A stretch of 64,000 nt of DNA from the NCBI GenBank assembly GCA_024734555.1, contig JANPWX010019351.1, positions 221,644 to 285,643 on the forward strand, in the 5' to 3' direction. The translations under genes and the position numbers were made by a program. How positions within the stretch are numbered: position 1 is the first letter of the stretch; every line of letters begins with the position of its first letter. The notes under the pieces are model-generated. The model made no database searches, was not told the origin of the DNA, and saw only the letters and a program-made list of their open reading frames with translations. Positions 1-10,996 of this stretch are shown piece by piece. The stretch is from Trochalopteron elliotii (lineage: Eukaryota; Chordata; Aves; Passeriformes; Leiothrichidae).

Positions 1-3000
1 CCATTTAACTGATATGCGGGAGTGGGGGGAGGGTGGCATTCGGGGAGAGGTCAGATGAAGAGGGAGAGAGGAGGAAAGGAATAGGAAAGGGTAAGGATAA
101 AAAGGAATATGGAAGTCTCTTCTGTTGAGTCACAAGTTTTGGAGTAGACCACTATTGTAAACTGAGCCCAGACTTGATCAACGGTTTAAGCCCAACGGCA
201 CTTAACTCATCTTAAATCTAAAACACTTAATGTAAAACTTAACTTAAACAATTTAGCAAAGCATTCATATAGAATTTACTATACCACAACAGCAACTTAC
301 AGAACTAACTTATAAACCTAAAGTACTCAAAATCTAGGAGACCAACATTCATAGTGTATTTGCTATAGCGTATTCACACTTGCAGGCACACATACATAGG
401 TTCTGTAAAGACTAGATACATAGGTTCAAGATACCTATGAAAAATTCCCTTCAAATTCAGTGAAATGCTCACTTCAGATGTCCTTGCATCATCTCAGCAG
501 GTGAAGGGTTGAGCCGTTGAGCCTCAAGGAAATGGGGGTATCAGCCCAGGATACATCATCATTGTTCAGCAATCCTGCAAGTATAGCAACTTTGAGAATT
601 CCCTGGCTCTGGGAGAACCCACTCAGAGGGAGGACACTGGCCACAGCCCAGTGGAGTCCAGGAGAGATCAGAGGGTCTCACTCAGGGCTGATGTTTATAA
701 GGTCCCAAGAGAGTTGGCTTTTGTCATAGTTATTGTCTACCTTGGTTATAATTCAAGTCATCTTTCTTTGAAATTTTGATTACCAAAATATTATTGCACC
801 TGGGTTTGTTATTCAGGCAAGAAAAATAAGTTTCAAGGGCTGTTCACCAAAAAGCAGGAGCTCATTAGACAGCACAAGTTCCTGGGAGCAGACTGTCTCT
901 GATAAGCTCAAGAGAAGTTCCACCCAGGAGCTGCTCATCAAAGATGAGGCCAATCCTAAAAAGGATTTCTGAGATCACTGTTCAGCCTGGGGTGTGGAGT
1001 GGGGTTTCACCACCAGACTCACCCAGATTTGAGTCCAGAAGGTTAAGTGCAAAAGCCTTGTACTCCATTATCAGTTGACATAAACCATTTTTTTATTCTA
1101 TTCTTTATTTTATATATTGCCTGTAAAATTCCTTTTTTAAACTTAAGTCAAAAGAATGATTTTTTTTTCTTTAGAATTGACAAAGAAAATTATCAAAAAA
1201 TGCTTTAACCTATTTTGAGAGTGGATTAACTTTCTATTTTATAGACTTTGTCTTTTTGTCCTGTTCTTTTATAGACCTACTCAGTAAGTAGTGGAGAAAG
1301 AGGTTGGTTTTTTTTTAAATAACTTCAAGGACAAAATTTTTTGGTAAATGTCACACAGAAAAAAAAAGTCTATCTCTTTCTCACTTTATCATATCTATTG
1401 ACTATGTCATTGGTCAGTGAGAAAGGGACTTTTGATTCCACATAGCTGTCTCTATGGGTGAATTGATATGTTTTAAACTGTCTTTTTGCTCTGAGTGCTA
1501 AGAGCCTTTTTGGAAACCAGATTAGAAGTTTGTCCCTTTCTATCCAATGTATCACATTTCCTGGTTTCATACAGCAAGAAGACTCTAAGAAGACTTGCTC
1601 TGGTATAGCTAACACAATCCTAAATATTTGATATTGGTTTCAGTCATGCATTGTAGCAGAAGTTAGCTATAATTATTCTTGTTACTCTGAATTAGCTGAA
1701 CAGATGACAATACTTCCCTGAAGGGGAACAGATCTTTGTGATATCTTTATCAATCTGTCACAAAGAAATGTTTTTTTGGCATTCAAACAAGTAGATTTTC
1801 TTGTATTTGGCTAAAAGCAAAACAAAGAACAATGAAAAACAAAACCCAAAGCAGCAACACAGAGAAAAAAAAATCATGACAGGTCTTACTTTGTCAAAAT
1901 TACTCTATGAGACTAGAACTCAATACAGTTCATATACACAGCACAGTGTGCATTGTGTTAGTTTTTTCACTCCATGTGGTTACAAAGCTGATTTGATCCC
2001 TTATAAATATTCATGGTTATGACCATCAACCATACAACATTTGTGTGGACTGACACCTTTCTCAAATAATTTTGAATATAAATTTTCAGTACAATTCAAT
2101 ATTTTTATTATAGAATTCCTAAACTTTATATGTTTATGATCATGACAGAATAAAGATGTGTTACAATCAAGTTCTTACAGAACACCACCACCATTGTCAA
2201 TATATGTATTGACAAATGAACAGTTATTCTGTATGCATAATCAAAGGAATTATTCCTAGTTAATGTGCAATGTCAAATTTTATACCAAAGAATCCTGGCT
2301 TTTAGTTTGAATATGCAATGGTATATGCAACATTCTTTAGTTGTTGACAACAGCTTAAGTTTCTAGCCAAATGATGAAAGAAGGAGCCTGAAAAGCTCCT
2401 GAAAAGCATCTAAGACAAGAAAACTTAAACTTGGAATTGGAATATGCTGTTCTATAATTACTGCAATAAATACATATAATTGTTACACTGCTGTTAAGAG
2501 GCAGGTACATCTACTGCAAGAAAACATATTTATCAGTATATAAGGAAACCTTAACCTTGAAAAAAATTTTTTAAAAAAAATCTAAAAATTCAGACGGCAA
2601 ACATCATTATGATGCTGTAAATTAAAAGTCCCTATTATTATTTTAATTTAAAACTACAGATGGTCACTTGGCTGCTGTCTGTTAAGGGATGAGAATAAAG
2701 TTAAAATATCCCCATTTACACAGGCTATCCCCTCCCTCTTTATAAAAGCAGATTGTTTTTAAAAGAGGATTCTCACAAAACCACCACATGCACTTCAGTG
2801 GAGACTGAAAAAAAAAAAATACAGCTCCATTTACAGAATTCACAGGGATCAAACCCACAGACTTGGATTTAATAACTCCATATTCTAAACATTTCATACT
2901 ACTGCTTAGACCTGAGTTTACTGTATTTGAACTGAGCAAATATCAAATTCATTTTTATCCGTAACTGCATAAATGTAGCCAACTGCATTATTTATTAATA

Positions 3001-3347
3001 CAAGAAAGCTAAACATCAGTGTGTAAAAGTAAAGTAAACATAATTCAAGTAAAACGCTATTTCATGTACTCCGTGGAATACTGAATGGTATATAATTTCA
3101 TTCTGCAGCTTTAATGTTTCACATTATTTCCTTCTCATCTTAGGAAAAAAATGGGAAACACATCATGGAAAAAATATTGTTAGCATAGCCACTGTTCTAG
3201 GATATAATTACTACTAAGTTACAGATTACTTCAATGCAGCTAAAGTTTGGAGAAATAAAGTGTACTTCAATTTTAAAGGAAAAAATAGGTATGCGGTAAT
3301 GTCCGTAAGGTTCACATAAATGAGACAGTATCTCATTCTTCTAGGAT
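1..3347. other. AT-rich intergenic or 3'UTR-like DNA
   Basis: No coding region is recognised. The stretch is AT-rich with many ATTTA-type runs. If the candidate minus-strand exon at 3,348-3,596 is real, its 3'UTR would run leftwards through the upper part of this stretch, and a minus-strand AATAAA lies at 2,991-2,996. The segment at about 460-730 is less AT-rich and on the minus strand holds a TATAAA-like motif near 700. It could be an old LTR remnant, but no ends or target duplication are visible. The open frames here are short and chance-like. Confidence 0.5.
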
Positions 3348-3596
3348 CTAGTGACCATTTTTAGGATGGACAGAACTGTCAGACACAAGTTCATTCTCTT
3401 CAGATCTGACTACAGACAGCTCTCTTGCAGAACCATATTCACAATCAACAGGTAGATCTTCTGTCTCTTCCACTCCTATCAAATCCCATCCCTTGTGACC
3501 CACTGACTCACACACTGGGAATTTGCAAGTGTGATGTAATTCAACTCTACACCCACTTACTCTTGGGTCTTTTTTATTACTATAGCTTTTGAAGAG
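3348..3596 (-). CDS. Candidate terminal coding exon of an unidentified host gene
   Basis: Read on the minus strand, an open frame of 82 codons runs from 3,596 to a TAG at 3,348-3,350. The frame is closed upstream by a TAG whose AG is also the end of a good splice-acceptor-like tract (TTTATGTTTCTGTAG), so the frame opens exactly where an exon in phase 0 would begin. There is no ATG, as expected for a last exon. The peptide is rich in Glu, Asp, Val, Gly and Ser, unlike the Lys/Asn/Phe-rich chance frames nearby. It contains GHKGWDLIGVEETEDL and ends VHPKNGH. The first third has four Cys and two adjacent His; the rest is acidic, which would suit a cytoplasmic tail. A second acceptor-like CAG lies further inside. 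I do not recognise the protein. AT-rich sequence with a minus-strand AATAAA at 2,991-2,996 follows, like a 3'UTR. A chance open frame remains possible. Confidence 0.42.
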   Translation of the reverse strand, partial: LFKSYSNKKDPRVSGCRVELHHTCKFPVCESVGHKGWDLIGVEETEDLPVDCEYGSARELSVVRSEENELVSDSSVHPKNGH

Positions 3597-3999
3597 CTAC
3601 AGAAACATAAACACTCTAAAAATCAGAGGTTTATTTTTTTGCCTGGTTTGTTACTGTTGAATTTCTTGCAGGCCTCCTTACCATGCAGCAAAGGTAAAAT
3701 AAGGTAATCCAAAGTTTAGGAACAATCTACAAATTTTTCTGCTCGTTACTAATATTCTTCAGGAAATCAGAAAATCTGAAGGACTGTTCCAACTTCAATA
3801 TTTATAACAGATATTTATAAGCCTTCCCTGAACTTGGAATTCTCTTTAAAAACAGTCATTGGCTTAGAATTACGCAAATTCAAATGATTAAATAAAGTCA
3901 TGAAAACAGCTTTTATTTCTTCAGCAGGAGCAAAGAAGCAGTGTGGGTGTTACAGAAGACATAAATGGAAAGCAATTACAGGATAAAGCACAATACTAC
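3597..3999. other. Unassigned AT-rich spacer
   Basis: No gene or repeat is recognised. If the minus-strand exon at 3,348-3,596 is real, this is the end of its last intron, with the polypyrimidine tract next to 3,597. Confidence 0.4.
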
Positions 4000-4681
4000 T
4001 GTTACAGGGTGACTTTATGATGCTGTATTGTTTTTGTATCCCCCTCCATCTGTTTAACCCAGAAACAAGTTCTGCACCTTCAAAACTACATCCAAGAGCA
4101 AAGAGGAGGAGAAGGAAAAGCAGTGGAATTTTTTTAGCGGCTTTATTCAAAAACATAGAGATAAGAGCTTCAGCTCTCTCTCTCTCGGTGCGTGTTGTCT
4201 GCAGCACGGACAGACAGCGGGAGAGAACTCTCCTTTACTTTCAGTTAGGTTTTTAGCTGGCTGAGACAGAGAAGTTTCCCCGACTGTGGCTTTTCTTTTC
4301 TTGGAACTGATCAGCCAGCTCTGGATTGAAAACCCAGAAAAACCCCAGGAGCTGACATGTGTGGCTCACCGGGGGCCCGGGATGTGGCATTTTTCAGCAC
4401 AGGAGGAACTGGTACGAGACCGAGCGAGCCGAGCTACACCCCAGGGAAAGGACTTTCTGAATTTGCCATTTCTTCAGAACAGCGAGAGGTTTTATTGTTT
4501 AATATTATTCATTTTTTCATGTTTGTGAGACTTTGCTTGTTGAATAAACAGTTTTTGGGGGGAGTTTTTTCAAAGATTTACCTCCCGAACCAGTTGGGGG
4601 AGGGGCCATTTGAATTTGCTTTCTAGAGGAGACTGCTTCATCGGTTTCCTCCCAAAATTTGCCCTAAACCAGGACAACTAC
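3995..4681 (+). mobile_element. Solo LTR with 5-bp target duplication
   Basis: The LTR spans 4,000-4,676 (677 bp). It begins TGTTACAGGG and ends CCAGGACA, giving TG...CA ends. The flanking five bases are identical, ACTAC at 3,995-3,999 and ACTAC at 4,677-4,681, which is the duplication length of ERVL-type (class III) elements. A plus-strand AATAAA lies near 4,541 with G/T-rich sequence after it, followed by about 130 bp of U5-like sequence, which favours plus orientation. Neither a primer-binding site nor internal retroviral sequence follows, so it is a solo LTR left by recombination. The GC-rich middle (about 4,180-4,460) explains the short open frames on both strands, which are not genes. 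Family membership is inferred from resemblance to avian LTRs. Confidence 0.85.
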
Positions 4682-6300
4682 TGAAAGTCAGAGCTAGCAA
4701 CTAAATTAATTATAGGGATACATGTACAAAATATTTTTTTCTGTGTAGTTTACTCTTCGTGCTTTTCCTTTCTGCTTGGATGTAAAGAACTGACTGAAAG
4801 AGTTAGCACATGACGTGTGATGAAGATTAATTTCATGAAGATCCTAGGTCAATGCAAATGGCAACTTGAGAAACCTTGGGGAAATTATGTTTACAAAATG
4901 GGTGCTTGCTTGGCTTCATTCACTTCTGAATTTCATCCAGTTTTCTGTCAAACTGCTCAGAAAAATTTACTACTCCATTCACTTGTTAGTTATGCTATTT
5001 TAGTTTCCTTGAGTAAAGTTCTTATTTTCTCGCAGTTAATATTAAGCAATGTTTTATCAAATTTTCCCCCCAAATAAGCAGCACTCCTGAGATTCACATC
5101 ACAGACCTGCTGTGCTGTGAAACATTTGACTGGCTTTGAAGCTTCTTCGTTTGCTTTTGAACAAATTCAAAACGTGACCTTTTGTAGAAAATTTTAATAC
5201 CCTCCATGGTCAGATGCTCCATTTTACAAGGTATTTTTGTTCAGAAGGTTAAATTACATAGTCTCTATATTTATATTTAACAAAAGCCCTGCAAATTATA
5301 ATGCTAAACTCAAAGGTATGATTTGGCTCATTAAAGGATGGACTGGTTTTGCAGATTTCTTTGTTCATTGCCTCTTCAACCTAAGTAATCATCATATGCA
5401 GGGTAAGGGGGAATGGAAGCTTTATTATTCAAAAACACAATTCTACTGATTAGAAAAAAATTGCTGATTTACAGAAATATGCAAACCAAAAAGTATTCAA
5501 AGTCTTGTGGTATTTTTGAGGTGGGGTTTATGTCTGGTTTGCTCTGGTTTGGGTTTTTTTTTTAATAGATTATAAACATCCATACCCTAAGTCACAATAT
5601 GAGACAACTACAGCAAACATAACGTGACTCTATTGGGACCTTGAAATGAAAGGGATTGAATTGATCAATGTTAGAAATAGTGTTTTAAAAAATTAAATAA
5701 AGCTGAATATTGTATCCCACCAGACCAGTATCATCATGCTCTTATTGTGACAGGAATGTCAAACCTCAGCACAAGAGTAGAGAGAAGGTGGGAATGGAAA
5801 CTTCCTAAGAAGAGTTTCTTTACAGAGCCAGATTTTTTTTTTTAAAACTTTTTTATTATTATTTTTTGTGTGTGTGTGAAAGGTCTCCTGAAATGGACAA
5901 GAGTAGCAATGAATTTATAGCAAATAAAATAAGAATCATTATTTGCTAAAATTGCAAGAATGATCACTCATGTCATGTACACAGTGTCTTTCAGTATTTA
6001 AGCTAAAATATTATTACAACTCATGATATTAATGTGCCTGTCAAAAGTCTGAACTGTGTACTCTAGCATACATCAGGGACCTCCCTGGCACATTTCCAAG
6101 TTGACAGAGTACATTGTATAAATTCTGCTTATTTTCCCACCCTTTCTCATTTTTTTAAGTAAATATACATCTCTGTAATAACTCCTACACTAAAAGCTAG
6201 GAAACAAAATATATTCTTTCTATTTTGTAGCCCTTCATATCATGCAAATTAAGTATTTTAATATGCTTTAGATTTATTGTGTGATACAAGTCACAAAAAT
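4682..6300. other. AT-rich spacer, nothing recognised
   Basis: No gene, LTR end or CR1 sequence is seen. Homopolymer T runs and a short GT tract near 5,868-5,878 are the only structure. Confidence 0.5.
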
Positions 6301-6324
6301 GCAGCGAATTTTTAAAGGTAGATT

Positions 6325-6440
6325 TATTAAATAATAATAGATATACAGATAGTTACATATATAACAATATATATACAGATAGATTTATAGCTATAGATAG
6401 ATATAGATGCTATAGATATAGATATAGAGATATAGATATA
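6325..6440. repeat. GATATA-type simple repeat
   Basis: Imperfect ATAGATATAGAT-type sequence runs through this interval. It forms the left edge of the tandem duplication at 6,401-6,588, and a 12-bp difference in this repeat separates the two copies. Confidence 0.75.
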
Positions 6441-6588
6441 GATATAATCCCTACTTGAAACAGTGCAACATAATTCAAAGTTTCCCACAATTCAATCTTA
6501 ATATAGATGCTATAGATATAGATGTAGATATAATCCCTACTTGAAACAGTGCAACATAATTCAAAGTTTCACACAATTCAATCTTAAT
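6401..6588. repeat. Tandem duplication, two copies of about 100 and 88 bp
   Basis: Copy 1 is 6,401-6,500 and copy 2 is 6,501-6,588. Both start ATATAGATGCTATAGATATA and end CAATCTTAAT. They differ by a 12-bp gap in the GATATA tract and about two substitutions, so the duplication is recent. Confidence 0.85.
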
Positions 6589-9127
6589 TACAAGATTTAT
6601 TTAATTTCTTCCAGTTTATGAACTGGAAGAAGAACCCTTTTTATATCGAAAAGCTATTCTCTAAAGCAAAAAACCCAAAGCAGTATTATTTGTTTCTTTC
6701 ATTTCATACTACTTCTTTCATCTTTATATTATTATGCTATTAGAAACTACTTACGTACAGTAGAAGCCAGGGCTAAAGGGGAGAAGAGATTCTGAGCTAC
6801 AAAAAAGGAACAGCCATAGGGTTAGACTAGACAATACATGTTTAAACTGAATTTTGAAGCAGTGAATTACATGACAGGTCTTTTGAGCAGTGACAAAATC
6901 ATCATGGGATTCTTACTATCTGTGCTGCCAGATGGACAGTGGCAAGGGCCAAGGTGAGCACCCACTTAGCCAGAGCAGATTTGTTCTGCTCCCCAGATGG
7001 CCCTGAGACAAGCACCTCCCCTGCCAGAGATCCCTCAAGGCACTGCTGCATCATCACTTTGAACTGAATTACTTTTTTAAACTTCTCTTCCTTACCGTAT
7101 CCAAACTAGACAAGCACTGAACGTGGCTGAGAGTGTCAAGGAGGCCTGGTTTGGAGGGACCTATCTTTGCTCACGAAGGTCAGAGAAATCAACAATGAAC
7201 CTTTTCACCAAGCCTTACATGGACACGAGAAAGAAACATGGAAACGCCTCTGTCACAGACACAAGACAGGCTAGACAATAGAGTGCTGGCCCCTAGGGGT
7301 ACCTAATAGTCCAGGGATGATTTCCTATGTAAAACATTACACCATGTGTAAAACACAATTTAGGGGGGTAACTCAGTCTAAAACTTGCTTTCTGTAGAAC
7401 TAAGACCAGCAAACTGTGTATATCATAGAGCTGAAAAGCCTCAGCACTTAGTGTTTCATCTTATCACTCAATCCTATAATGCTAGCTTTTGTGAATGCTT
7501 TGTTGTCTGCCCTGGGAGAGAAGGAACCAAAAGGAAAAAAGAAGAAAAGATATTCCTGTTGGTGTTTTTTCATAAGTCCAGAGAAATCAAAGAATGAAAA
7601 GGAGGGGAAAAAAATTAGGAGGTTTTAAGCAAATGACTACCAGAAATCAAATATTAAACAGATAATACTAATATTTGTACATTACAGGATTATTATGGCA
7701 AGAATGTTCCTCTAAACATCAGCTGCTTCTTAATGATTTAGATGAATAGAGATGATCTTCACCTTCCTTCTTCACCAGAGCATGGTTCCTCATTTTCCCC
7801 TGCTTTCAAAAGCATCTTTGTTTCTGAAATTCTAAATGAAGAGACAAAATTTGATTGGAAGTTTACTATGCACACTGCACTACATTTCATACTTGTGTCT
7901 ACACACATGTACTTATCAAGTTTTCACAGTGGAGTAATATCCAGGGCATTCTCCTAGCTCAATCTGATTTTATTTCCTAGGTGCAATTCAGAATTTTGTG
8001 CAACTATCATAAAAGTATTTCCTTAAATATTTGTATTACTCTATTACTCTTTTTTGGCCACTGAGGTAGTTCCTAGTTTAGATTAAGATGCTCCAAGAAT
8101 TATTTAATGGGACATAGACATTACTATACAAAACAATTGTCTTAGCAGGATAAAGAACAGTAATGTAGCTGATATTTAACAACAGTAAATCCTTTCCACC
8201 AGTGAACAACTGCAAAGGAGGCCTTTTTTTTCTTGCTTTTCCTGCTTAAAATTCTTCAGTTCCCATTTAATTATTTCCGTAATAGTTTTTCACCATCTCA
8301 GCCCCTCAACATAAGACACTAATGACCAGATACTTAAAATTTTTTTCATTCTGTGATTATTATTACCTGTTTAATAACATTTGTTCACACATTACTGCTT
8401 TTTCTCCCTTCTGTATCTAGGGACAGTTTGCACTTGGTTTCTCTGCTTGTAGCAAAGACACAGTGTGCCAGTACTAAAAGCATGTAATGACAGGATTTCT
8501 GGAAATAAACCCCACTTCACCCAGTATTAAGAACAAATAGAAAAACACATAATCATTTCACAGAAGTCCATTACAATTTCTTAAGAAATCAGTTACAGAA
8601 ATGTTGTTGATGCCCAAATGACATGCTGTACAAAAAAACCCTCATGTTTTTCCCACTCAAATTGCAGAATAAATCTCTCTTCCCCATTTATAAACTGCAA
8701 TTGCTTAAAAAAGTCTTCTGAAATCATGGTACATTTTCAGTTTCTCCTCAGCAGTTCTTTAGTATGTCATGTAAACAAAATACTTATGTTGTATGATTAA
8801 ACAGCCTCCTCAGCCCTCTTCCTTTTCCCCTCCAAAGAGTACTGCCTCAAGTCAAGCAAATTCCAGTTTAAGCTTTCCTTGTGCCAACACAATCTGTGTC
8901 AGCCAGGCTTAGGGATAGATCTAAATTTTGCTACCTGCTCTGCGAAAAAAAGGCCTCATTTATGGCTAAAAGGTAAAGAGCAATAACTTGTATTGACCAA
9001 ATGCTCGAGTGTGAATGGATTCAGAGTCATCTCTGGTTGCTTGCAGCCATGTGACACTGTCACAAATGCAGACCAATGACCCAGTCTTTCAGATTAATGG
9101 AAAATTACAGTCAGCAGTATTTTAAAC
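6589..9127. other. Mostly unassigned spacer
   Basis: No gene is recognised. The part at about 6,920-7,320 is less AT-rich than its surroundings and may be an old repeat, but I see no LTR ends or CR1 motifs. On the minus strand a 42-bp segment (6,755-6,796) is flanked by strong splice-like sites; this is reported as a finding. The remainder is AT-rich with no visible structure. Confidence 0.4.
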
Positions 9128-9892
9128 TGTACTGGTTTGGCACAGCCTGGTCTTTGACAGCAGTGGGGCCAGAAAGGTGGCTCCTGTGTGAAGCTGCCAG
9201 AAGCTCCCACCACGTCCGGCAGAGACAATCCCTGATGGCTCTGAAGCTGGACATGCTGCTGGCCAAGGCTGGAGCAGTAGGAGAGGCTAGTAGTGCCTGT
9301 GGGATAACATATTTAAGAAGAAAATCAAAACAAAGTGGGCACAGTTTCTTCCTCTTGTCAGAGGAGGAGGTGAAAACCTGTGAGGGAAACAACATGGAAA
9401 CACCAAGGTCAGTGGAGAAAGGAGGGACAGGAGGTACTCCAGGCACCAGAGTCGAGATTCCTCTGCAAGGCCATGGTGAGACCAGGGTGAGGCAGCTGTG
9501 CCCCTGCAGCCCATGGGGATCCACAGGGAATGCAGAGATCCACCCACAGCCCATGGGGATCCACGGGGAATGCAGAGATCCACCCACAGCCCGTGGGGAT
9601 CCACGGGGAATGCAGAGATCCACCCACAGCCCGTGGGGATCCACGGGGAATGCAGAGATCCACCCACAGCCCGTGGGGATCCACGGGGAATGCGGAGATC
9701 CACCCACAGCCCGTGGGGATCCACGGGGAATGCGGAGATCCACCCACAGCCTGTGGGGATCCACGGGGAATGCAGAGATCCACCCACAGCCCGTGGGGAT
9801 TTATGGGGAATGCAGAGATCCACCCACAGCCTGTGGGGGAGGTGCCCACACTGGAGCAGGTGGATACCTGGAGCAGACAGTGATCCAGTGGT
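9128..9892 (+). mobile_element. 3'-truncated LTR carrying an internal minisatellite
   Basis: The LTR begins TGTACTGGTTTGGCACAGCC at 9,128 and has a TATA-like CATATTTAAG near 9,308. It is collinear with the longer LTR at 28,647-29,646: both share the AAGCTGCCAGAA stretch, the CATATTTAAGAAG-type box, the GCCAGAG/GAGATTCC segment and the CACACTGGAGCAGGTGG motif. Homology fades at about 9,890, so the downstream third including the poly(A) region is missing. Between 9,510 and 9,838 a 40-bp stretch present once in the 28-kb copy is repeated eight times. The long open frames here (up to 273 codons) come from this repeat and are not genes. Confidence 0.8.
9510..9838. repeat. 40-bp minisatellite, eight full units
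   Basis: Units start at 9,510, 9,550, 9,590, 9,630, 9,670, 9,710, 9,750 and 9,790, with a partial ninth at 9,830. Each reads CCCRTGGGGATCCACRGGGA followed by a conserved 20-bp half ending CCACCCACAG. Units 1 and 2 have CCCATGG, units 5 and 6 have TGCGGAG, unit 7 has CCTGTGG and unit 8 has GGATTTATGG. No spacers separate the units. The BamHI-like GGATCC recurs in all but unit 8. The array lies inside an LTR. Confidence 0.95.
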
Positions 9893-10321
9893 TTTAGTTG
9901 TAATGAAATATTTAGGGAAGAGTAGAACTTGTAGTACACAGCAGCTATGATACAATTAATTTAAAAAGAACTCCACATTTAAGTAAAATGAATGTAATGG
10001 TTCTGCATACTATGCTGTGTTCAGGGTAAGAAAAATGAACTTTACAGTTCAGCAGTCAAAGATGATGCTTGTCTTCTTTTATCTCTTGCCATTTTAACAT
10101 TGCCACCAGATTATTGCCACCATTATACTCATTAAGAGTCCGTACAACTTTCTGCCTTATGAAAAAAAAGACATCGTGGTATTGTATTCAAATATTACAT
10201 GTTCAGTCCTGACCTGATTGGTGACCATAGTTTATTTTTTTCTTCGTTTTAAACTTGTGTTATTTTCTGGACAGGAGCTGACAAGGACCAGCAAAATCAC
10301 ACTGCATTTAAGGGACTTCCT
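9893..10321. other. Spacer, nothing recognised
   Basis: AT-rich sequence between the truncated LTR and a 55-bp tandem duplication. No feature is seen. Confidence 0.5.
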
Positions 10322-10431
10322 AAAAAAAATACCAGATAAAAGCCTTCCATCTCACTTTTCAAATGTGAATTTCCTACCAAAAAATACCAGATGAAAGCTC
10401 TCCATCTCACTTTTAATTTCTGAATTTGATT
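10322..10431. repeat. 55-bp tandem duplication
   Basis: Two diverged copies (about 10,322-10,376 and 10,377-10,431) share AAAAAATACCAGAT, then AAAGC, then TCCATCTCACTTTT. It sits beside the 3' end of the CR1 copy. Confidence 0.75.
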
Positions 10432-10639
10432 TTCCTGACTGGAGGACATAATTTTCTAAATTTCTTTTTTCCTGATGTCCAATCTGACTCTTCCCTGGCA
10501 CAGCTTGAGGCTGTTGCCTCTTATCCTGTCACTAATTGCCTGGGAGAAGAAATCAACTCCAACCTTTCAGGCAACTGTAGAGAGTGGAGCAAGGTCAGGC
10601 TGAAACGCCTACAGTTTCCCAGAACCTCCTTGAGGTTCT

Positions 10640-10808
10640 TCTTGTGTATGGGCATCACATTGGCCAGCTTCCAGTTGTCTGGAACCTCTGCAGTGAGCCA
10701 GGACTGCTGGTAAACAATGGAGAGCAGCTTGGTGAGTCCTCCTGCAAGCTTCCTCAGTTGTCTTGTACAAATCCCATCTGGTCCCACAGACTTATGAGTA
10801 TCTAAATG
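10640..10808 (-). pseudogene. CR1 reverse transcriptase fragment
   Basis: The minus-strand translation shows HKSVGPDGI, then LRKLAGGLTKLLSIVYQQSW, PDNWKLANV and PIHKK, which are the start of a CR1-type reverse-transcriptase domain (finger region). The CR1 continuation containing the palm and the catalytic aspartate pair does not follow. After about 10,620 the sequence is CR1 3'UTR-like (CTCAAGCTGTGCCAGGG on the minus strand near 10,510-10,495). It cannot encode a working enzyme. Confidence 0.88.
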
Positions 10809-10996
10809 GCTCAGCAACATTAACTCCTTTCTCTTGGGTAGCAGGGGGTCTATTCTGCTCCCTACCCCTGTCTACCACCTCAGGAGGCCAGTTTAGCTGA
10901 GGATAACCAGACTTACACTTGACGTCTGAGGAAAAGAAGATGTTAAGTACTTCAGCCTTTTTCTCATCTTTGATGACAATGATTTTCTCCCCACAT

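Noticed and set aside
4017..4626. Overlapping 80-90 codon frames
   Set aside because: They fall within the solo LTR and overlap in several frames and strands.
7360..7420. tRNA-like start in GGGGGGTAACTCAGTC
   Set aside because: No cloverleaf partner arms or anticodon stem could be found.
9510..9838. CRISPR-like regular repeat
   Set aside because: Units are head-to-tail with no spacers, in a vertebrate retroelement context.
9076..9897. 273-codon open frame and overlapping long frames on both strands
   Set aside because: They are produced by the stop-free 40-bp minisatellite inside an LTR; frame shifts with every unit and nothing outside the repeat is protein-like.
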